Below, in pieces: positions 1 through 13,400 of a DNA stretch of 64,000 nucleotides (positions are counted from its first letter, which is position 1; every line of letters starts with the position of its first letter). The DNA is from Lineus longissimus (Eukaryota > Nemertea > Pilidiophora > Heteronemertea > Lineidae): the NCBI RefSeq assembly GCF_910592395.1, contig NC_088321.1:9302001-9366000 (forward strand), read 5' to 3'. The notes under the pieces are model-generated. The model saw nothing but the letters and a program-made list of their open reading frames with translations. It made no database searches and was not told the DNA's origin. Both the position numbers and the translations under genes were made by a program.

Positions 1-872
1 GAAGAAAAAAAAGGCAACAGGAAGACTGGTCATATCCAGGGGAAAACCCAACTCTTATCTGTAGCAAATGCGATGAAATGGTTCATTTTATTATCATTTC
101 TTTTCTTTCTGATGTCCATTTGGATTTGATCACTTTTATAGACATCATTCATTCTCATTATGCCCTCTTGATGAAGAACAAGTCATTTTTATGAAAGAGT
201 AGGGCCATATTGAGATTCAATACATTTATTACGACATTTTTAGGAGCTAAAAGTAAAGAAAACTATTAGAAAGTTCATCAGCAGTAGGCCCAGGTAACTC
301 AAACAATTGGCTTTTTGTGTCCTTCAATAGGAAAATGATGGCAGCTCAGCACATCTGCCATTCTATAGGCCTATGAACCCTAGGCCTTCATTGTTCACTG
401 TGGCCATTGTTGTCCAGCACGCAGTGCACACCCCCACAGTTGAATGGTTCAATCTGCTGTGTTACAAACAGATTCATGTAATACCCAACTCGAAGTAATG
501 AATGGCTATTTTTAAAATGGCTTGAGGAATTAATAGTTCATCTGAGGTCAACTCTCCCTTAAACGATGAATTTCAAAGTCATTTTTTGGGGTGTTTCTGA
601 TAATTATGAATCAAATTATTGGATTATTTGGAGCTCTCATGACCGGCACAACCCATTTCTGAAGTAATATTTAGAAAATCATGGCATTTTCACAAGGCCT
701 AATCAGTTCAATTGTTCTTTTGTCTTAGTTAATGACAAGTAAACGAATTGTCATTTCACCCAATATTAATCATTTTAATCATTGTATCATCCCTGCAATT
801 TTCAAATTCCTCGCTTTTTCCGTTTTCCCAAGGATCACAAAACTTGGTCACAAAACGAAAGTGAACATGCCC
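1..872. other. unique AT-rich flank, no gene seen
   Basis: No frame with coding character is visible on either strand. The satellite begins abruptly at 873, where the sequence switches to the 'tttagtatttctggttt' start of the repeat unit. A small perfect inverted repeat (AGGCCTA, 7-bp loop, TAGGCCT) lies at 367-387. Otherwise I see nothing to annotate. Confidence 0.7.
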
Positions 873-1156
873 TTTAGTATTTCTGGTTTAAACTAAAAGT
901 ATGGACTTATTGCCCCTTTAAGAGTCACTACAGTACCTTCATGTCAACGGGTTAACAGTGAAATTGCTTCTTTTATCAAACTTGCATTGTTTACATCCGT
1001 CTTATTCAAGTGAACCGTACCCCAATACAAAGGACAATACTCCACATAATAGTCTGGTAAAACATATATCACATGCTACAATATAAGATGTTATATATGA
1101 TTGGCTCACTAAGGCAAAGGAGGCGGCGCCTGCAAGCACGTGGCACGGGAAAAACA

Positions 1157-1358
1157 TATTTATGGTACAAATAAATTAATCAAAATCAATCAAAGAATGA
1201 TCTTTCATAAACATTGGAAGGGGATAAATTATATTTCAGATTTACAAAGACCAGACAAAACAGTGATACCTTTCGAATCACTGGGACTAAAAGCAACCGA
1301 ATGGTTCAAATGGAGAGGGTTAATGGATGTTATTATAAATAAAGATTTAGGCTTATAA
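1157..1358 (+). pseudogene. LINE reverse transcriptase C-terminal-like fragment in satellite A
   Basis: The plus-strand frame here reads INYISDLQRPDKTVIPFES and later GLKATEWFKWRGLMDVI. This resembles the region after the reverse transcriptase domain of L1/Tx1-type non-LTR retrotransposons. In those proteins a 'G-I-x-Y-I-x-D-L-L' block is followed by a polar stretch and a 'F-x-x-(W/Y)-x-G-L-x-x-A/V-I' block. The match rests on remembered family pattern, not on a search. It recurs in every unit of array A. There is no reverse transcriptase core, endonuclease or start codon context, so this is a captured fragment. In array A it lacks the two codons (E, V) before G-I-N that arrays B and the solitary unit retain, so A units appear derived. 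Confidence 0.6.
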
Positions 1359-1464
1359 TTTTACCACTGATAAAAATAATGTAAGATCTACGAAGAAACT
1401 GTAAAAGTCTAAGAGACAATCATGCCCAACGGTATAAATCAGCCTCAAGTGACTGATGCCTACC

Positions 1465-1542
1465 TGTAACCAGCTACAGGTGACCGATAGCGACATTAGG
1501 AGATGTAACCAGCTACAGGTGACCAATAGCGACATTAGAAGA
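1465..1542 (+). repeat. 39-bp hairpin sub-repeats (first example)
   Basis: Two head-to-tail 39-bp copies lie at 1465-1503 and 1504-1542. Each contains TGTAACCAGCTACA, a stem-loop of CTGTA and TACAG around ACCAGC; the first copy has 7-bp arms, ACCTGTA/TACAGGT. This is followed by a conserved 'gaccgatagcgacatta' tail. Units of 788 bp have two copies and units of 828 bp have three, so this block explains the two unit lengths. Array B units keep a single copy with a T in the loop (TGTAATCAGCTACA). Because 39 is a multiple of three, the block yields a 13-residue repeat in a minus-strand frame, which I regard as incidental. Confidence 0.9.
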
Positions 1543-2142
1543 TCAACCAGATCGCTTGGATTTATCAACTGCGAAGGCATCTTAGAGCCTTAGACGCTAT
1601 ATTTCCATCAACCAAATTTCAGGATGCGCAGCGTTATGTATGTCCAGGTTATGTCCTAAATTTAGTATTTCTGGTTTAAACTAAAAGTATGGACTTATTG
1701 CCCCTTTAAGAGTCACTACAGTACCTTCATGTCAACGGGTTAACAGTGAAATTGCTTCTTTTATCAAACTTGCATTGTTTACATCCGTCTTATTCAAGTG
1801 AACCGTACCCCAATACAAAGGACAATACTCCACATAATAGTCTGGTAAAACATATATCACATGCTACAATATAAGATGTTATATATGATTGGCTCACTAA
1901 GGCAAAGGAGGCGGCGCCTGCAAGCACGTGGCACGGGAAAAACATATTTATGGTACAAATAAATTAATCAAAATAAATCAAAGAATGATCTTTCATAAAC
2001 ATTGGAAGGGGATAAATTATATTTCAGATTTACAAAGACCAGACAAAACAGTGATACCTTTCGAATCACTGGGACTAAAAGCAACCGAATGGTTCAAATG
2101 GAGAGGTTAATGGATGTTATTATAAATAAAGATTTAGGCTTA

Positions 2143-2196
2143 GACTTTTACAGTTTCTGCGTAGATCTTACATTATTGTAATCAGTGTTAAAAGTC
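2143..2196 (-). repeat. 54-bp micro-inversion in an array A unit, copy 1
   Basis: Most units read '...ttataattttaacactgat...ctgtaaaagtctaagag'. Here the same segment is present as its reverse complement, reading 'gacttttacagtttctgcg' and ending 'cagtgttaaaagtc'. Outer flanks (ggctta on the left, tagagacaatc on the right) keep the normal orientation. The inverted piece is bounded by GACTTTTA and TTAAAAGTC, which are themselves inverted repeats. Confidence 0.88.
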
Positions 2197-5100
2197 TTAG
2201 AGACAATCATGCCCAACGGTATAAATCAGCCTCAAGTGACTGATGCCTACCTGTAACCAGCTACAGGTGACCGATAGCGACATTAGGAGATGTAACCAGC
2301 TACAGGTGACCAATAGCGACATTAGAAGATCAACCAGATCGCTTGGATTTATCAACTGCGAAGGCATCTTAAAGCCTTAGACGCTATATTTCCATCAACC
2401 AAATTTCAGGATGCGCAGCGTTATGTGTGTCCAGGTTATGTCCTAAATTTAGTATTTCTGGTTTAAACTAAAATTATGGACTTATTGCCCCTTTAAGAGT
2501 CATTACAGTACCTTCATGTCAACAGGTTAACAGTGAAATTGCTTCTTTTATCAAACTTACATTGTTTACATCCGTCTTATTCAAGTGAACCGTACCCCAA
2601 TACAAAGGACAATACTCCACATAATAGTCTGGTAAAACATATATCACATGCTACAATATAAGATGTTATATATGATTGGCTCACTAAGGCAAAGGAGGCG
2701 GCGCCTGCAAGCACGTGGCTCGGGAAAAACATATTTATGGTACAAATAAATTAATCAAAATCAATCAAAGAATTATCTTTCATAAACATTGGAAGGGGAT
2801 AAATTATATTTCAGATTTACAAAGACCAGACAAAACAGTGATACCTTTTGAATCACTGGGACTAAAAGCAACCGAATGGTTCAAATGGAGAGGTTAATGG
2901 ATGTTATTATAAATAAAGATTTAGGCTTATAATTTTAACACTGATAATAATAATATAAGATCTACGCAGAAACTGTAAAAGTCTAAGAGACAATCATGCC
3001 CAACGGTATAAATCAGCCTCAAGTAACTGATGCCTACCTGTAACCAGCTATAGGTGACCGATAGCGACATTATGAGATGTAACCAGCTACAGGTGACCAA
3101 TAGCGACATTAGGAGATGTAACCAGCTACAGGTGACCAATAGCGACATTAGAAGATCAACCAGATCGCTTGGATTTATAAACTGCGAAGGCATCTTAAAG
3201 CCTTAGACGCTATATTTCCATCAACCAAATTTCAGGATGCGCAGCGTTATGTATGTCCAGGTTATGTCCTAAATTTAGTATTTCTGGTTTAAACTAAAAA
3301 AGTATGGACTTATTGCCCCTTTAAGAGTCACTACAGTACCTTCATGTCAACGGGTTAACAGTGAAATTGCTTCTTTTATCAAACTTGCATTGTTTACATC
3401 CGTCTTATTCAAGTGAACCGTACCCCAATACAAAGGACAATACTCCACATAATAGTCTGGTAAAACATATATCACATGCTACAATATAAGATGTCATATA
3501 TGATTGGCTCACTTAGGCAAAGGAGGCGGCGCCTGCAAGCACGCGGTTCGGGAAAAACATATTTATGGTACAAATAAATTAATCAAAATCAATCAAAGAA
3601 TGATCTTTCATAAACATTGGAAAGGGATAAATTATATTTCAGATTTACAAAGACCAGACAAAACAGTGATACCTTTTGAATCACTGGGACTAAAAGCAAC
3701 CGAATGGTTCAAATGGAGAGGTTAATGGATGTTATTATAAATAAAGATTTAGGCTTATAATTTTAACACTGATAACAATAATGTAAGATCTACGCAGAAA
3801 CTGTAAAAGTCTAAGAGACAATCATGCCCAACGGTATAAATCAGCCTCAAGTGACTGATGCCTACCTGTAACCAGCTACAGGTGACCGATAGTGACATTA
3901 TGAGATGTAACCAGCTACAGGTGACCAATAGCGACATTAGGAGATGTAACCAGCTACAGGTGACCGATAGCGACATTAGAAGATCAACCAGATCGCTTGG
4001 ATTTATAAACTGCGAAGGCATCTTAAAGCCTTAGACGCTATATTTCCATCAACCAAATTTCAGGATGCGCAGCGTTATGTATGTCCAGGTTATGTCCTAA
4101 ATTTAGTATTTCTGGTTTAAACTAAAAAAGTCTGGACTTATTGCCCCTTTAAGAGTCACTACAGTACCTTCATGTCAACGGGTTAACAGTGAAATTGCTT
4201 CTTTTATCAAACTTGCATTGTTTACATCCGTCTTATTCAAGTGAACCGTACCCCAATACAAAGGACAATACTCCACATAATAGTCTGGTAAAAGATATAT
4301 CACATGCTACAATATAAGATGTTATATATGATTGGCTCACTAAGGCAAAGGAGGCGGCACCTGCAAGCACGTTGCTCGGGAAAAACATATTTATGGTACA
4401 AATAAATTAATCAAAATCAATCAAAGAATGATCTTTCATAAACATTGGAAAGGGATAAATTATATTTCAGATTTACAAAGACCAGACAAAACAGTGATAC
4501 CTTTTGAATCACTGGGACTAAAAGCAACCGAATGGTTCAAATGGAGAGGGTTAATGGATGTTATTATAAATAAAGATTTAGGCTTATAATTTTACCACTG
4601 ATAAAAATAATGTAAGATCTACGCAGAAACTGTAAAAGTCTAAGAGACAATCATGCCCAACGGTATAAATCAGCCTCAAGTGACTGATGCCTACCTGTAA
4701 CCAGCTACAGGTGACCGATAGCGACATTAGGAGATGTAACCAGCTACAGGTGACCAATAGCGACATTAGAAGATCAACCAGATCGCTTGGATTTATAAAC
4801 TGCGAAGGCATCTTAAAGCCTTAGACGCTATATTTCCATCAACCAAATTTCAGGATGCGCAGCGTTATGTATGTCCAGGTTATGTCCTAAATTTAGTATT
4901 TCTGGTTTAAACTAAAAGTATGGACTTATTGCCCCTTTAAGAGTCACTACAGTACCTTCATGTCAACGGGTTAACAGTGAAATTGCTTCTTTTATCAAAC
5001 TTGCATTGTTTACATCCGTCTTATTCAAGTGAACCGTACCCCAATACAAAGGACAATACTCCACATAATAGTCTGGTAAAACATATATCACATGCTACAA

Positions 5101-5373
5101 TATAAGATGTTATATATGATTGGCTCACTAAGGCAAAGGAGGCGGCGCCTGCAAGCACGTGGCACGGGAAAAACATATTTATGGTACAAATAAATTAATC
5201 AAAATCAATCAAAGAATGATCTTTCATAAACATTGGAAGGGGATAAATTATATTTCAGATTTACAAAGACCAGACAAAACAGTGATACCTTTCGAATCAC
5301 TGGGACTAAAAGCAACCGAATGGTTCAAATGGAGAGGTTAATGGATGTTATTATAAATAAAGATTTAGGCTTA

Positions 5374-5427
5374 GACTTTTACAGTTTCTGCGTAGATCTT
5401 ACATTATTGTAATCAGTGTTAAAAGTC
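5374..5427 (-). repeat. 54-bp micro-inversion, copy 2
   Basis: Same inverted segment and same breakpoints as at 2143-2196, in the unit anchored at 5159. The next unit portion has three hairpin sub-repeats, whereas the unit holding copy 1 has two. Confidence 0.88.
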
Positions 5428-8400
5428 TTAGAGACAATCATGCCCAACGGTATAAATCAGCCTCAAGTGACTGATGCCTACCTGTAACCAGCTACAGGTG
5501 ACCGATAGCGACATTATGAGATGTAACCAGCTACAGGTGACCAATAGCGACATTAGGAGATGTAACCAGCTACAGGTGACCAATAGCGACATTAGAAGAT
5601 CAACCAGATCGCTTGGATTTATAAACTGCGAAGGCATCTTAAAGCCTTAGACGCTATATTTCCATCAACCAAATTTCAGGATGCGCAGCGTTATGTATGT
5701 CCAGGTTATGTCCTAAATTTAGTATTTCTGGTTTAAACTAAAAAAGTATGGACTTATTGCCCCTTTAAGAGTTACTACAGTACCTTCATGTCAACGGGTT
5801 AACAGTGAAATTGCTTCTTTTATCAAACTTGCATTGTTTACATCCGTCTTATTCAAGTGAACCGTACCCCAATACAAAGGACAATACTCCACATAATAGT
5901 CTGGTAAAACATATATCACATGCTACAATATAAGATGTCATATATGATTGGCTCACTTAGGCAAAGGAGGCGGCGCCTGCAAGCACGCGGTTCGGGAAAA
6001 ACATATTTATGGTACAAATAAATTAATCAAAATCAATCAAAGAATGATCTTTCATAAACACTGGAAAGGGATAAATTATATTTCAGATTTACAAAGACCA
6101 GACAAAACAGTGATACCTTTTGAATCACTGGGACTAAAAGCAACCGAATGGTTCAAATGGAGAGGTTAATGGATGTTATTATAAATAAAGATTTAGGCTT
6201 ATAATTTTAACACTGATAACAATAATGTAAGATCTACGCAGAAACTGTAAAAGTCTAAGAGACAATCATGCCCAACGGTATAAATCAGCCTCAAGTGACT
6301 GATGCCTACCTGTAACCAGCTACAGGTGACCGATAGTGACATTATGAGATGTAACCAGCTACAGGTGACCAATAGCGACATTAGGAGATGTAACCAGCTA
6401 CAGGTGACCGATAGCGACATTAGAAGATCAACCAGATCGCTTGGATTTATAAACTGCGAAGGCATCTTAAAGCCTTAGACGCTATATTTCCATCAACCAA
6501 ATTTCAGGATGCGCAGCGTTATGTATGTCCAGGTTATGTCCTAAATTTAGTATTTCTGGTTTAAACTAAAAAAGTCTGGACTTATTGCCCCTTTAAGAGT
6601 CACTACAGTACCTTCATGTCAACGGGTTAACAGTGAAATTGCTTCTTTTATCAAACTTGCATTGTTTACATCCGTCTTATTCAAGTGAACCGTACCCCAA
6701 TACAAAGGACAATACTCCACATAATAGTCTGGTAAAAGATATATCACATGCTACAATATAAGATGTTATATATGATTGGCTCACTAAGGCAAAGGAGGCG
6801 GCACCTGCAAGCACGTTGCTCGGGAAAAACATATTTATGGTACAAATAAATTAATCAAAATCAATCAAAGAATGATCTTTCATAAACATTGGAAAGGGAT
6901 AAATTATATTTCAGATTTACAAAGACCAGACAAAACAGTGATACCTTTTGAATCACTGGGACTAAAAGCAACCGAATGGTTCAAATGGAGAGGGTTAATG
7001 GATGTTATTATAAATAAAGATTTAGGCTTATAATTTTACCACTGATAAAAATAATGTAAGATCTACGCAGAAACTGTAAAAGTCTAAGAGACAATCATGC
7101 CCAACGGTATAAATCAGCCTCAAGTGACTGATGCCTACCTGTAACCAGCTACAGGTGACCGATAGCGACATTAGGAGATGTAACCAGCTACAGGTGACCA
7201 ATAGCGACATTAGAAGATCAACCAGATCGCTTGGATTTATCAACTGCGAAGGCATCTTAAAGCCTTAGACGCTATATTTCCATCAACCAAATTTCAGGAT
7301 GCGCAGCGTTATGTATGTCCAGGTTATGTCCTAAATTTAGTATTTCTGGTTTAAACTAAAAGTATGGACTTATTGCCCCTTTAAGAGTCACTACAGTACC
7401 TTCATGTCAACGGGTTAACAGTGAAATTGCTTCTTTTATCAAACTTGCATTGTTTACATCCGTCTTATTCAAGTGAACCGTACCCCAATACAAAGGACAA
7501 TACTCCACATAATAGTCTGGTAAAACATATATCACATGCTACAATATAAGATGTTATATATGATTGGCTCACTAAGGCAAAGGAGGCGGCGCCTGCAAGC
7601 ACGTGGCACGGGAAAAACATATTTATGGTACAAATAAATTAATCAAAATCAATCAAAGAATGATCTTTCATAAACATTGGAAGGGGATAAATTATATTTC
7701 AGATTTACAAAGACCAGACAAAACAGTGATACCTTTCGAATCACTGGGACTAAAAGCAACCGAATGGTTCAAATGGAGAGGGTTAATGGATGTTATTATA
7801 AATAAAGATTTAGGCTTATAATTTTACCACTGATAAAAATAATGTAAGATCTACGCAGAAACTGTAAAAGTCTAAGAGACAATCATGCCCAACGGTATAA
7901 ATCAGCCTCAAGTGACTGATGCCTACCTGTAACCAGCTACAGGTGACCGATAGCGACATTAGGAGATGTAACCAGCTACAGGTGACCAATAGCGACATTA
8001 GAAGATCAACCAGATCGCTTGGATTTATCAACTGCGAAGGCATCTTAAAGCCTTAGACGCTATATTTCCATCAACCAAATTTCAGGATGCGCAGCGTTAT
8101 GTATGTCCAGGTTATGTCCTAAATTTAGTATTTCTGGTTTAAACTAAAAGTATGGACTTATTGCCCCTTTAAGAGTCACTACAGTACCTTCATGTCAACG
8201 GGTTAACAGTGAAATTGCTTCTTTTATCAAACTTGCATTGTTTACATCCGTCTTATTCAAGTGAACCGTACCCCAATACAAAGGACAATACTCCACATAA
8301 TAGTCTGGTAAAACATATATCACATGCTACAATATAAGATGTTATATATGATTGGCTCACTAAGGCAAAGGAGGCGGCGCCTGCAAGCACGTGGCACGGG

Positions 8401-8605
8401 AAAAACATATTTATGGTACAAATAAATTAATCAAAATCAATCAAAGAATGATCTTTCATAAACATTGGAAGGGGATAAATTATATTTCAGATTTACAAAG
8501 ACCAGACAAAACAGTGATACCTTTCGAATCACTGGGACTAAAAGCAACCGAATGGTTCAAATGGAGAGGTTAATGGATGTTATTATAAATAAAGATTTAG
8601 GCTTA

Positions 8606-8659
8606 GACTTTTACAGTTTCTGCGTAGATCTTACATTATTGTAATCAGTGTTAAAAGTC
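8606..8659 (-). repeat. 54-bp micro-inversion, copy 3
   Basis: Same inversion, in the unit anchored at 8391, 3,232 bp from copy 2. That distance is the 2,444-bp higher-order period plus one 788-bp unit. This suggests spread by amplification rather than a new inversion event. Confidence 0.88.
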
Positions 8660-9687
8660 TTAGAGACAATCATGCCCAACGGTATAAATCAGCCTCAAGT
8701 GACTGATGCCTACCTGTAACCAGCTACAGGTGACCGATAGCGACATTATGAGATGTAACCAGCTACAGGTGACCAATAGCGACATTAGGAGATGTAACCA
8801 GCTACAGGTGACCAATAGCGACATTAGAAGATCAACCAGATCGCTTGGATTTATAAACTGCGAAGGCATCTTAAAGCCTTAGACGCTATATTTCCATCAA
8901 CCAAATTTCAGGATGCGCAGCGTTATGTATGTCCAGGTTATGTCCTAAATTTAGTATTTCTGGTTTAAACTAAAAAAGTATGGACTTATTGCCCCTTTAA
9001 GAGTCACTACAGTACCTTCATGTCAACGGGTTAACAGTGAAATTGCTTCTTTTATCAAACTTGCATTGTTTACATCCGTCTTATTCAAGTGAACCGTACC
9101 CCAATACAAAGGACAATACTCCACATAATAGTCTGGTAAAACATATATCACATGCTACAATATAAGATGTCATATATGATTGGCTCACTAAGGCAAAGGA
9201 GGCGGCGCCTGCAAGCACGCGGTTCGGGAAAAACATATTTATGGTACAAATAAATTAATCAAAATCAATCAAAGAATGATCTTTCATAAACATTGGAAAG
9301 GGATAAATTATATTTCAGATTTACAAAGACCAGACAAAACAGTGATACCTTTTGAATCACTGGGACTAAAAGCAACCGAATGGTTCAAATGGAGAGGTTA
9401 ATGGATGTTATTATAAATAAAGATTTAGGCTTATAATTTTAACACTGATAACAATAATGTAAGATCTACGCAGAAACTGTAAAAGTCTAAGAGACAATCA
9501 TGCCCAACGGTATAAATCAGCCTCAAGTGACTGATGCCTACCTGTAACCAGCTACAGGTGACCGATAGTGACATTATGAGATGTAACCAGCTACAGGTGA
9601 CCAATAGCGACATTAGGAGATGTAACCAGCTACAGGTGACCGATAGCGACATTAGAAGATCAACCAGATCGCTTGGATTTATAAACT

Positions 9688-10449
9688 CATTACCAGCTAT
9701 TGCGGGCCTAGCCAATTAAGCCAATTAGTGCACCTGCTTAATTGGTCCTGGCAAGCCTAATGGAAAATGCATAGGAAATATCAATAAAGTTGGCTTTTTG
9801 GGCGGGGTGTTAAAATAATCCCAACTCCCGACTTCTGACACAATTCTATATATGTCTAGGTATTTACTGGCAAAATTTGGAGTGATTTGGATGGAAATTC
9901 GATGTGTCCATCTATAGGTTGAAAATTTTGGTAAATCTGTAATGCTTCACTCGTAGCCCGTAGTGTAAATTCCTGAGAAAGTGGGTTTTGGGGGCTTTTC
10001 TAGCTGCGCTAGCTCCGAAACTATACATTTGATACAAACTCCCGACTTCAGACGTGGTTGATATAACTCTTAGGATTATATTCCCAAGATTTCAGCTTTA
10101 TTGGAGAAAAATTCATAGTGTCCATAGGGGGGTTGAAAATTGGAGGATTTTCAATTTTTTTCCCAACAAATATGCGAAAAATATTACTTTTCACCTAGAA
10201 TTAATCAAAATTTCGCAAACTATCATAAAGTACTTCCTTGCAACAATCATTTGTGAAGCTTTCAAAACTTTTGGCTGATTTATTTGACCCTAAATCAGCA
10301 AAAACCAAACATTTTAGTGTTTGTATGCACCAATGCACAGGAGGCTAATTGCCAGATTAATTCACACCTTTCCAATCTCAAACAATAGGAATGATGGAGT
10401 CTCCCTCTATTCAAAACAGAGTGTGCTAGGCCCGCAATAGCTGGTAATG
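9688..10449. mobile_element. 762-bp non-autonomous element with 25-bp terminal inverted repeats, copy 1
   Basis: The ends are perfect 25-bp inverted repeats: the left starts CATTACCAGCTATTGCGG and the right ends with its reverse complement, ...CAATAGCTGGTAATG. The empty site is known from neighbouring units ('ttataaactgcgaagg'). In the filled site the element sits after 'ataaact' and is followed by 'tgcgaagg', so only one T appears duplicated. Just inside the left end is a second inverted repeat (CCAATTAAGC ... GCTTAATTGG). Two related 'ctcccgactt' segments lie near 9,835 and 10,040. The open frames inside (10,054-10,278 plus; 10,295-10,495 minus, which runs out into the satellite) show no recognisable protein. 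It is MITE-like in form. The superfamily is not clear, because the 1-bp duplication does not fit the common target-site lengths. Confidence 0.85.
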
Positions 10450-13400
10450 TGCGAAGGCATCTTAAAGCCTTAGACGCTATATTTCCATCAACCAAATTTC
10501 AGGATGCGCAGCGTTATGTATGTCCAGGTTATGTCCTAAATTTAGTATTTCTGGTTTAAACTAAAAGTATGGACTTATTGCCCCTTTAAGAGTCACTACA
10601 GTACCTTCATGTCAACGGGTTAACAGTGAAATTGCTTCTTTTATCAAACTTGCATTGTTTACATCCGTCTTATTCAAGTGAACCGTACCCCAATACAAAG
10701 GACAATACTCCACATAATAGTCTGGTGAAACATATATCATATGCTACAATATAAGATGTTATATATGATTGGCTCACTAAGGCAAAGGAGGCGGCGCCTG
10801 CAAGCACGTGGCTCGGGAAAAACATATTTATGGTACAAATAAATTAATCAAAATCAATCAAAGAATGATCTTTCATAAACATTGGAAGGGGATAAATTAT
10901 ATTTCAGATTTACAAAGACCAGACAAAACAGTGATACCTTTTGAATCACTGGGACTAAAAGCAACCGAATGGTTCAAATGGAGAGGTTAATGGATGTTAT
11001 TATAAATAAAGATTTAGGCTTATAATTTTAACACTGATAACAATAATGTAAGATCTACGCAGAAACTGTAAAAGTCTAAGAGACAATCATGCCCAACGGT
11101 ATAAATCAGCCTCAAGTGACTGATGCCTACCTGTAACCAGCTACAGGTGACCGATAGCGACATTAGGAGATGTAACCAGCTACAGGTGACCAATAGCGAC
11201 ATTAGAAGATCAACCAGATCGCTTGGATTTATAAACTGCGAAGGCATCTTAAAGCCTTAGACGCTATATTTCCATCAACCAAATTTCAGGATGCGCAGCG
11301 TTATGTATGTCCAGGTTATGTCCTAAATTTAGTATTTCTGGTTTAAACTAAAAAAGTATGGACTTATTGCCCCTTTAAGAGTTACTACAGTACCTTCATG
11401 TCAACGGGTTAACAGTGAAATTGCTTCTTTTATCAAACTTGCATTGTTTACATCCGTCTTATTCAAGTGAACCGTACCCCAATACAAAGGACAATACTCC
11501 ACATAATAGTCTGGTAAAACATATATCACATGCTACAATATAAGATGTCATATATGATTGGCTCACTTAGGCAAAGGAGGCGGCGCCTGCAAGCACGCGG
11601 TTCGGGAAAAACATATTTATGGTACAAATAAATTAATCAAAATCAATCAAAGAATGATCTTTCATAAACACTGGAAAGGGATAAATTATATTTCAGATTT
11701 ACAAAGACCAGACAAAACAGTGATACCTTTTGAATCACTGGGACTAAAAGCAACCGAATGGTTCAAATGGAGAGGTTAATGGATGTTATTATAAATAAAG
11801 ATTTAGGCTTATAATTTTAACACTGATAACAATAATGTAAGATCTACGCAGAAACTGTAAAAGTCTAAGAGACAATCATGCCCAACGGTATAAATCAGCC
11901 TCAAGTGACTGATGCCTACCTGTAACCAGCTACAGGTGACCGATAGTGACATTATGAGATGTAACCAGCTACAGGTGACCAATAGCGACATTAGGAGATG
12001 TAACCAGCTACAGGTGACCGATAGCGACATTAGAAGATCAACCAGATCGCTTGGATTTATAAACTGCGAAGGCATCTTAAAGCCTTAGACGCTATATTTC
12101 CATCAACCAAATTTCAGGATGCGCAGCGTTATGTATGTCCAGGTTATGTCCTAAATTTAGTATTTCTGGTTTAAACTAAAAAAGTCTGGACTTATTGCCC
12201 CTTTAAGAGTCACTACAGTACCTTCATGTCAACGGGTTAACAGTGAAATTGCTTCTTTTATCAAACTTGCATTGTTTACATCCGTCTTATTCAAGTGAAC
12301 CGTACCCCAATACAAAGGACAATACTCCACATAATAGTCTGGTAAAAGATATATCACATGCTACAATATAAGATGTTATATATGATTGGCTCACTAAGGC
12401 AAAGGAGGCGGCACCTGCAAGCACGTTGCTCGGGAAAAACATATTTATGGTACAAATAAATTAATCAAAATCAATCAAAGAATGATCTTTCATAAACATT
12501 GGAAAGGGATAAATTATATTTCAGATTTACAAAGACCAGACAAAACAGTGATACCTTTTGAATCACTGGGACTAAAAGCAACCGAATGGTTCAAATGGAG
12601 AGGGTTAATGGATGTTATTATAAATAAAGATTTAGGCTTATAATTTTACCACTGATAAAAATAATGTAAGATCTACGCAGAAACTGTAAAAGTCTAAGAG
12701 ACAATCATGCCCAACGGTATAAATCAGCCTCAAGTGACTGATGCCTACCTGTAACCAGCTACAGGTGACCGATAGCGACATTAGGAGATGTAACCAGCTA
12801 CAGGTGACCAATAGCGACATTAGAAGATCAACCAGATCGCTTGGATTTATCAACTGCGAAGGCATCTTAAAGCCTTAGACGCTATATTTCCATCAACCAA
12901 ATTTCAGGATGCGCAGCGTTATGTATGTCCAGGTTATGTCCTAAATTTAGTATTTCTGGTTTAAACTAAAAGTATGGACTTATTGCCCCTTTAAGAGTCA
13001 CTACAGTACCTTCATGTCAACGGGTTAACAGTGAAATTGCTTCTTTTATCAAACTTGCATTGTTTACATCCGTCTTATTCAAGTGAACCGTACCCCAATA
13101 CAAAGGACAATACTCCACATAATAGTCTGGTAAAACATATATCACATGCTACAATATAAGATGTTATATATGATTGGCTCACTAAGGCAAAGGAGGCGGC
13201 GCCTGCAAGCACGTGGCACGGGAAAAACATATTTATGGTACAAATAAATTAATCAAAATCAATCAAAGAATGATCTTTCATAAACATTGGAAGGGGATAA
13301 ATTATATTTCAGATTTACAAAGACCAGACAAAACAGTGATACCTTTCGAATCACTGGGACTAAAAGCAACCGAATGGTTCAAATGGAGAGGGTTAATGGA

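Larger units (their letters stand above)
5640..11249 (+). repeat. 5,610-bp tandem duplication, left copy
   Basis: Features here recur exactly 5,610 bp to the right. Rare variants are shared too, for example 'aagagttactacag' near 5,770/11,380, 'cactggaaaggg' near 6,060/11,670, and 'ggtgaaacatatatcat' near 10,724/16,334. The block includes seven satellite units and the 762-bp inserted element. Outer limits are approximate, because the offset changes within the hairpin sub-repeats near 5,560 and near 16,915. Confidence 0.85.

Noticed and set aside
1365-1420. Hammerhead ribozyme (CTGATAA ... GAAAC ... GTC)
   Set aside because: The core would need CTGANGA, but the units read CTGATAA, and no matching three-stem layout is evident. 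In the inverted units the order is lost altogether.
1465-1542. CRISPR-like array
   Set aside because: The 39-bp repeats are directly adjacent without spacers, number only two or three, and lie in an animal satellite.
1353-1580. Recurring minus-strand frames with 13-residue hydrophobic repeats (LLMSLSVTCSWLH type)
   Set aside because: They are generated by the 39-bp sub-repeats, whose length is a multiple of three. They recur with each unit, vary in length with copy number, and have no conserved start context.
10054-10278. 74-codon frame inside the 762-bp element
   Set aside because: No recognisable motif, AT-driven composition, and present only because the element is duplicated. The element is better seen as non-coding.
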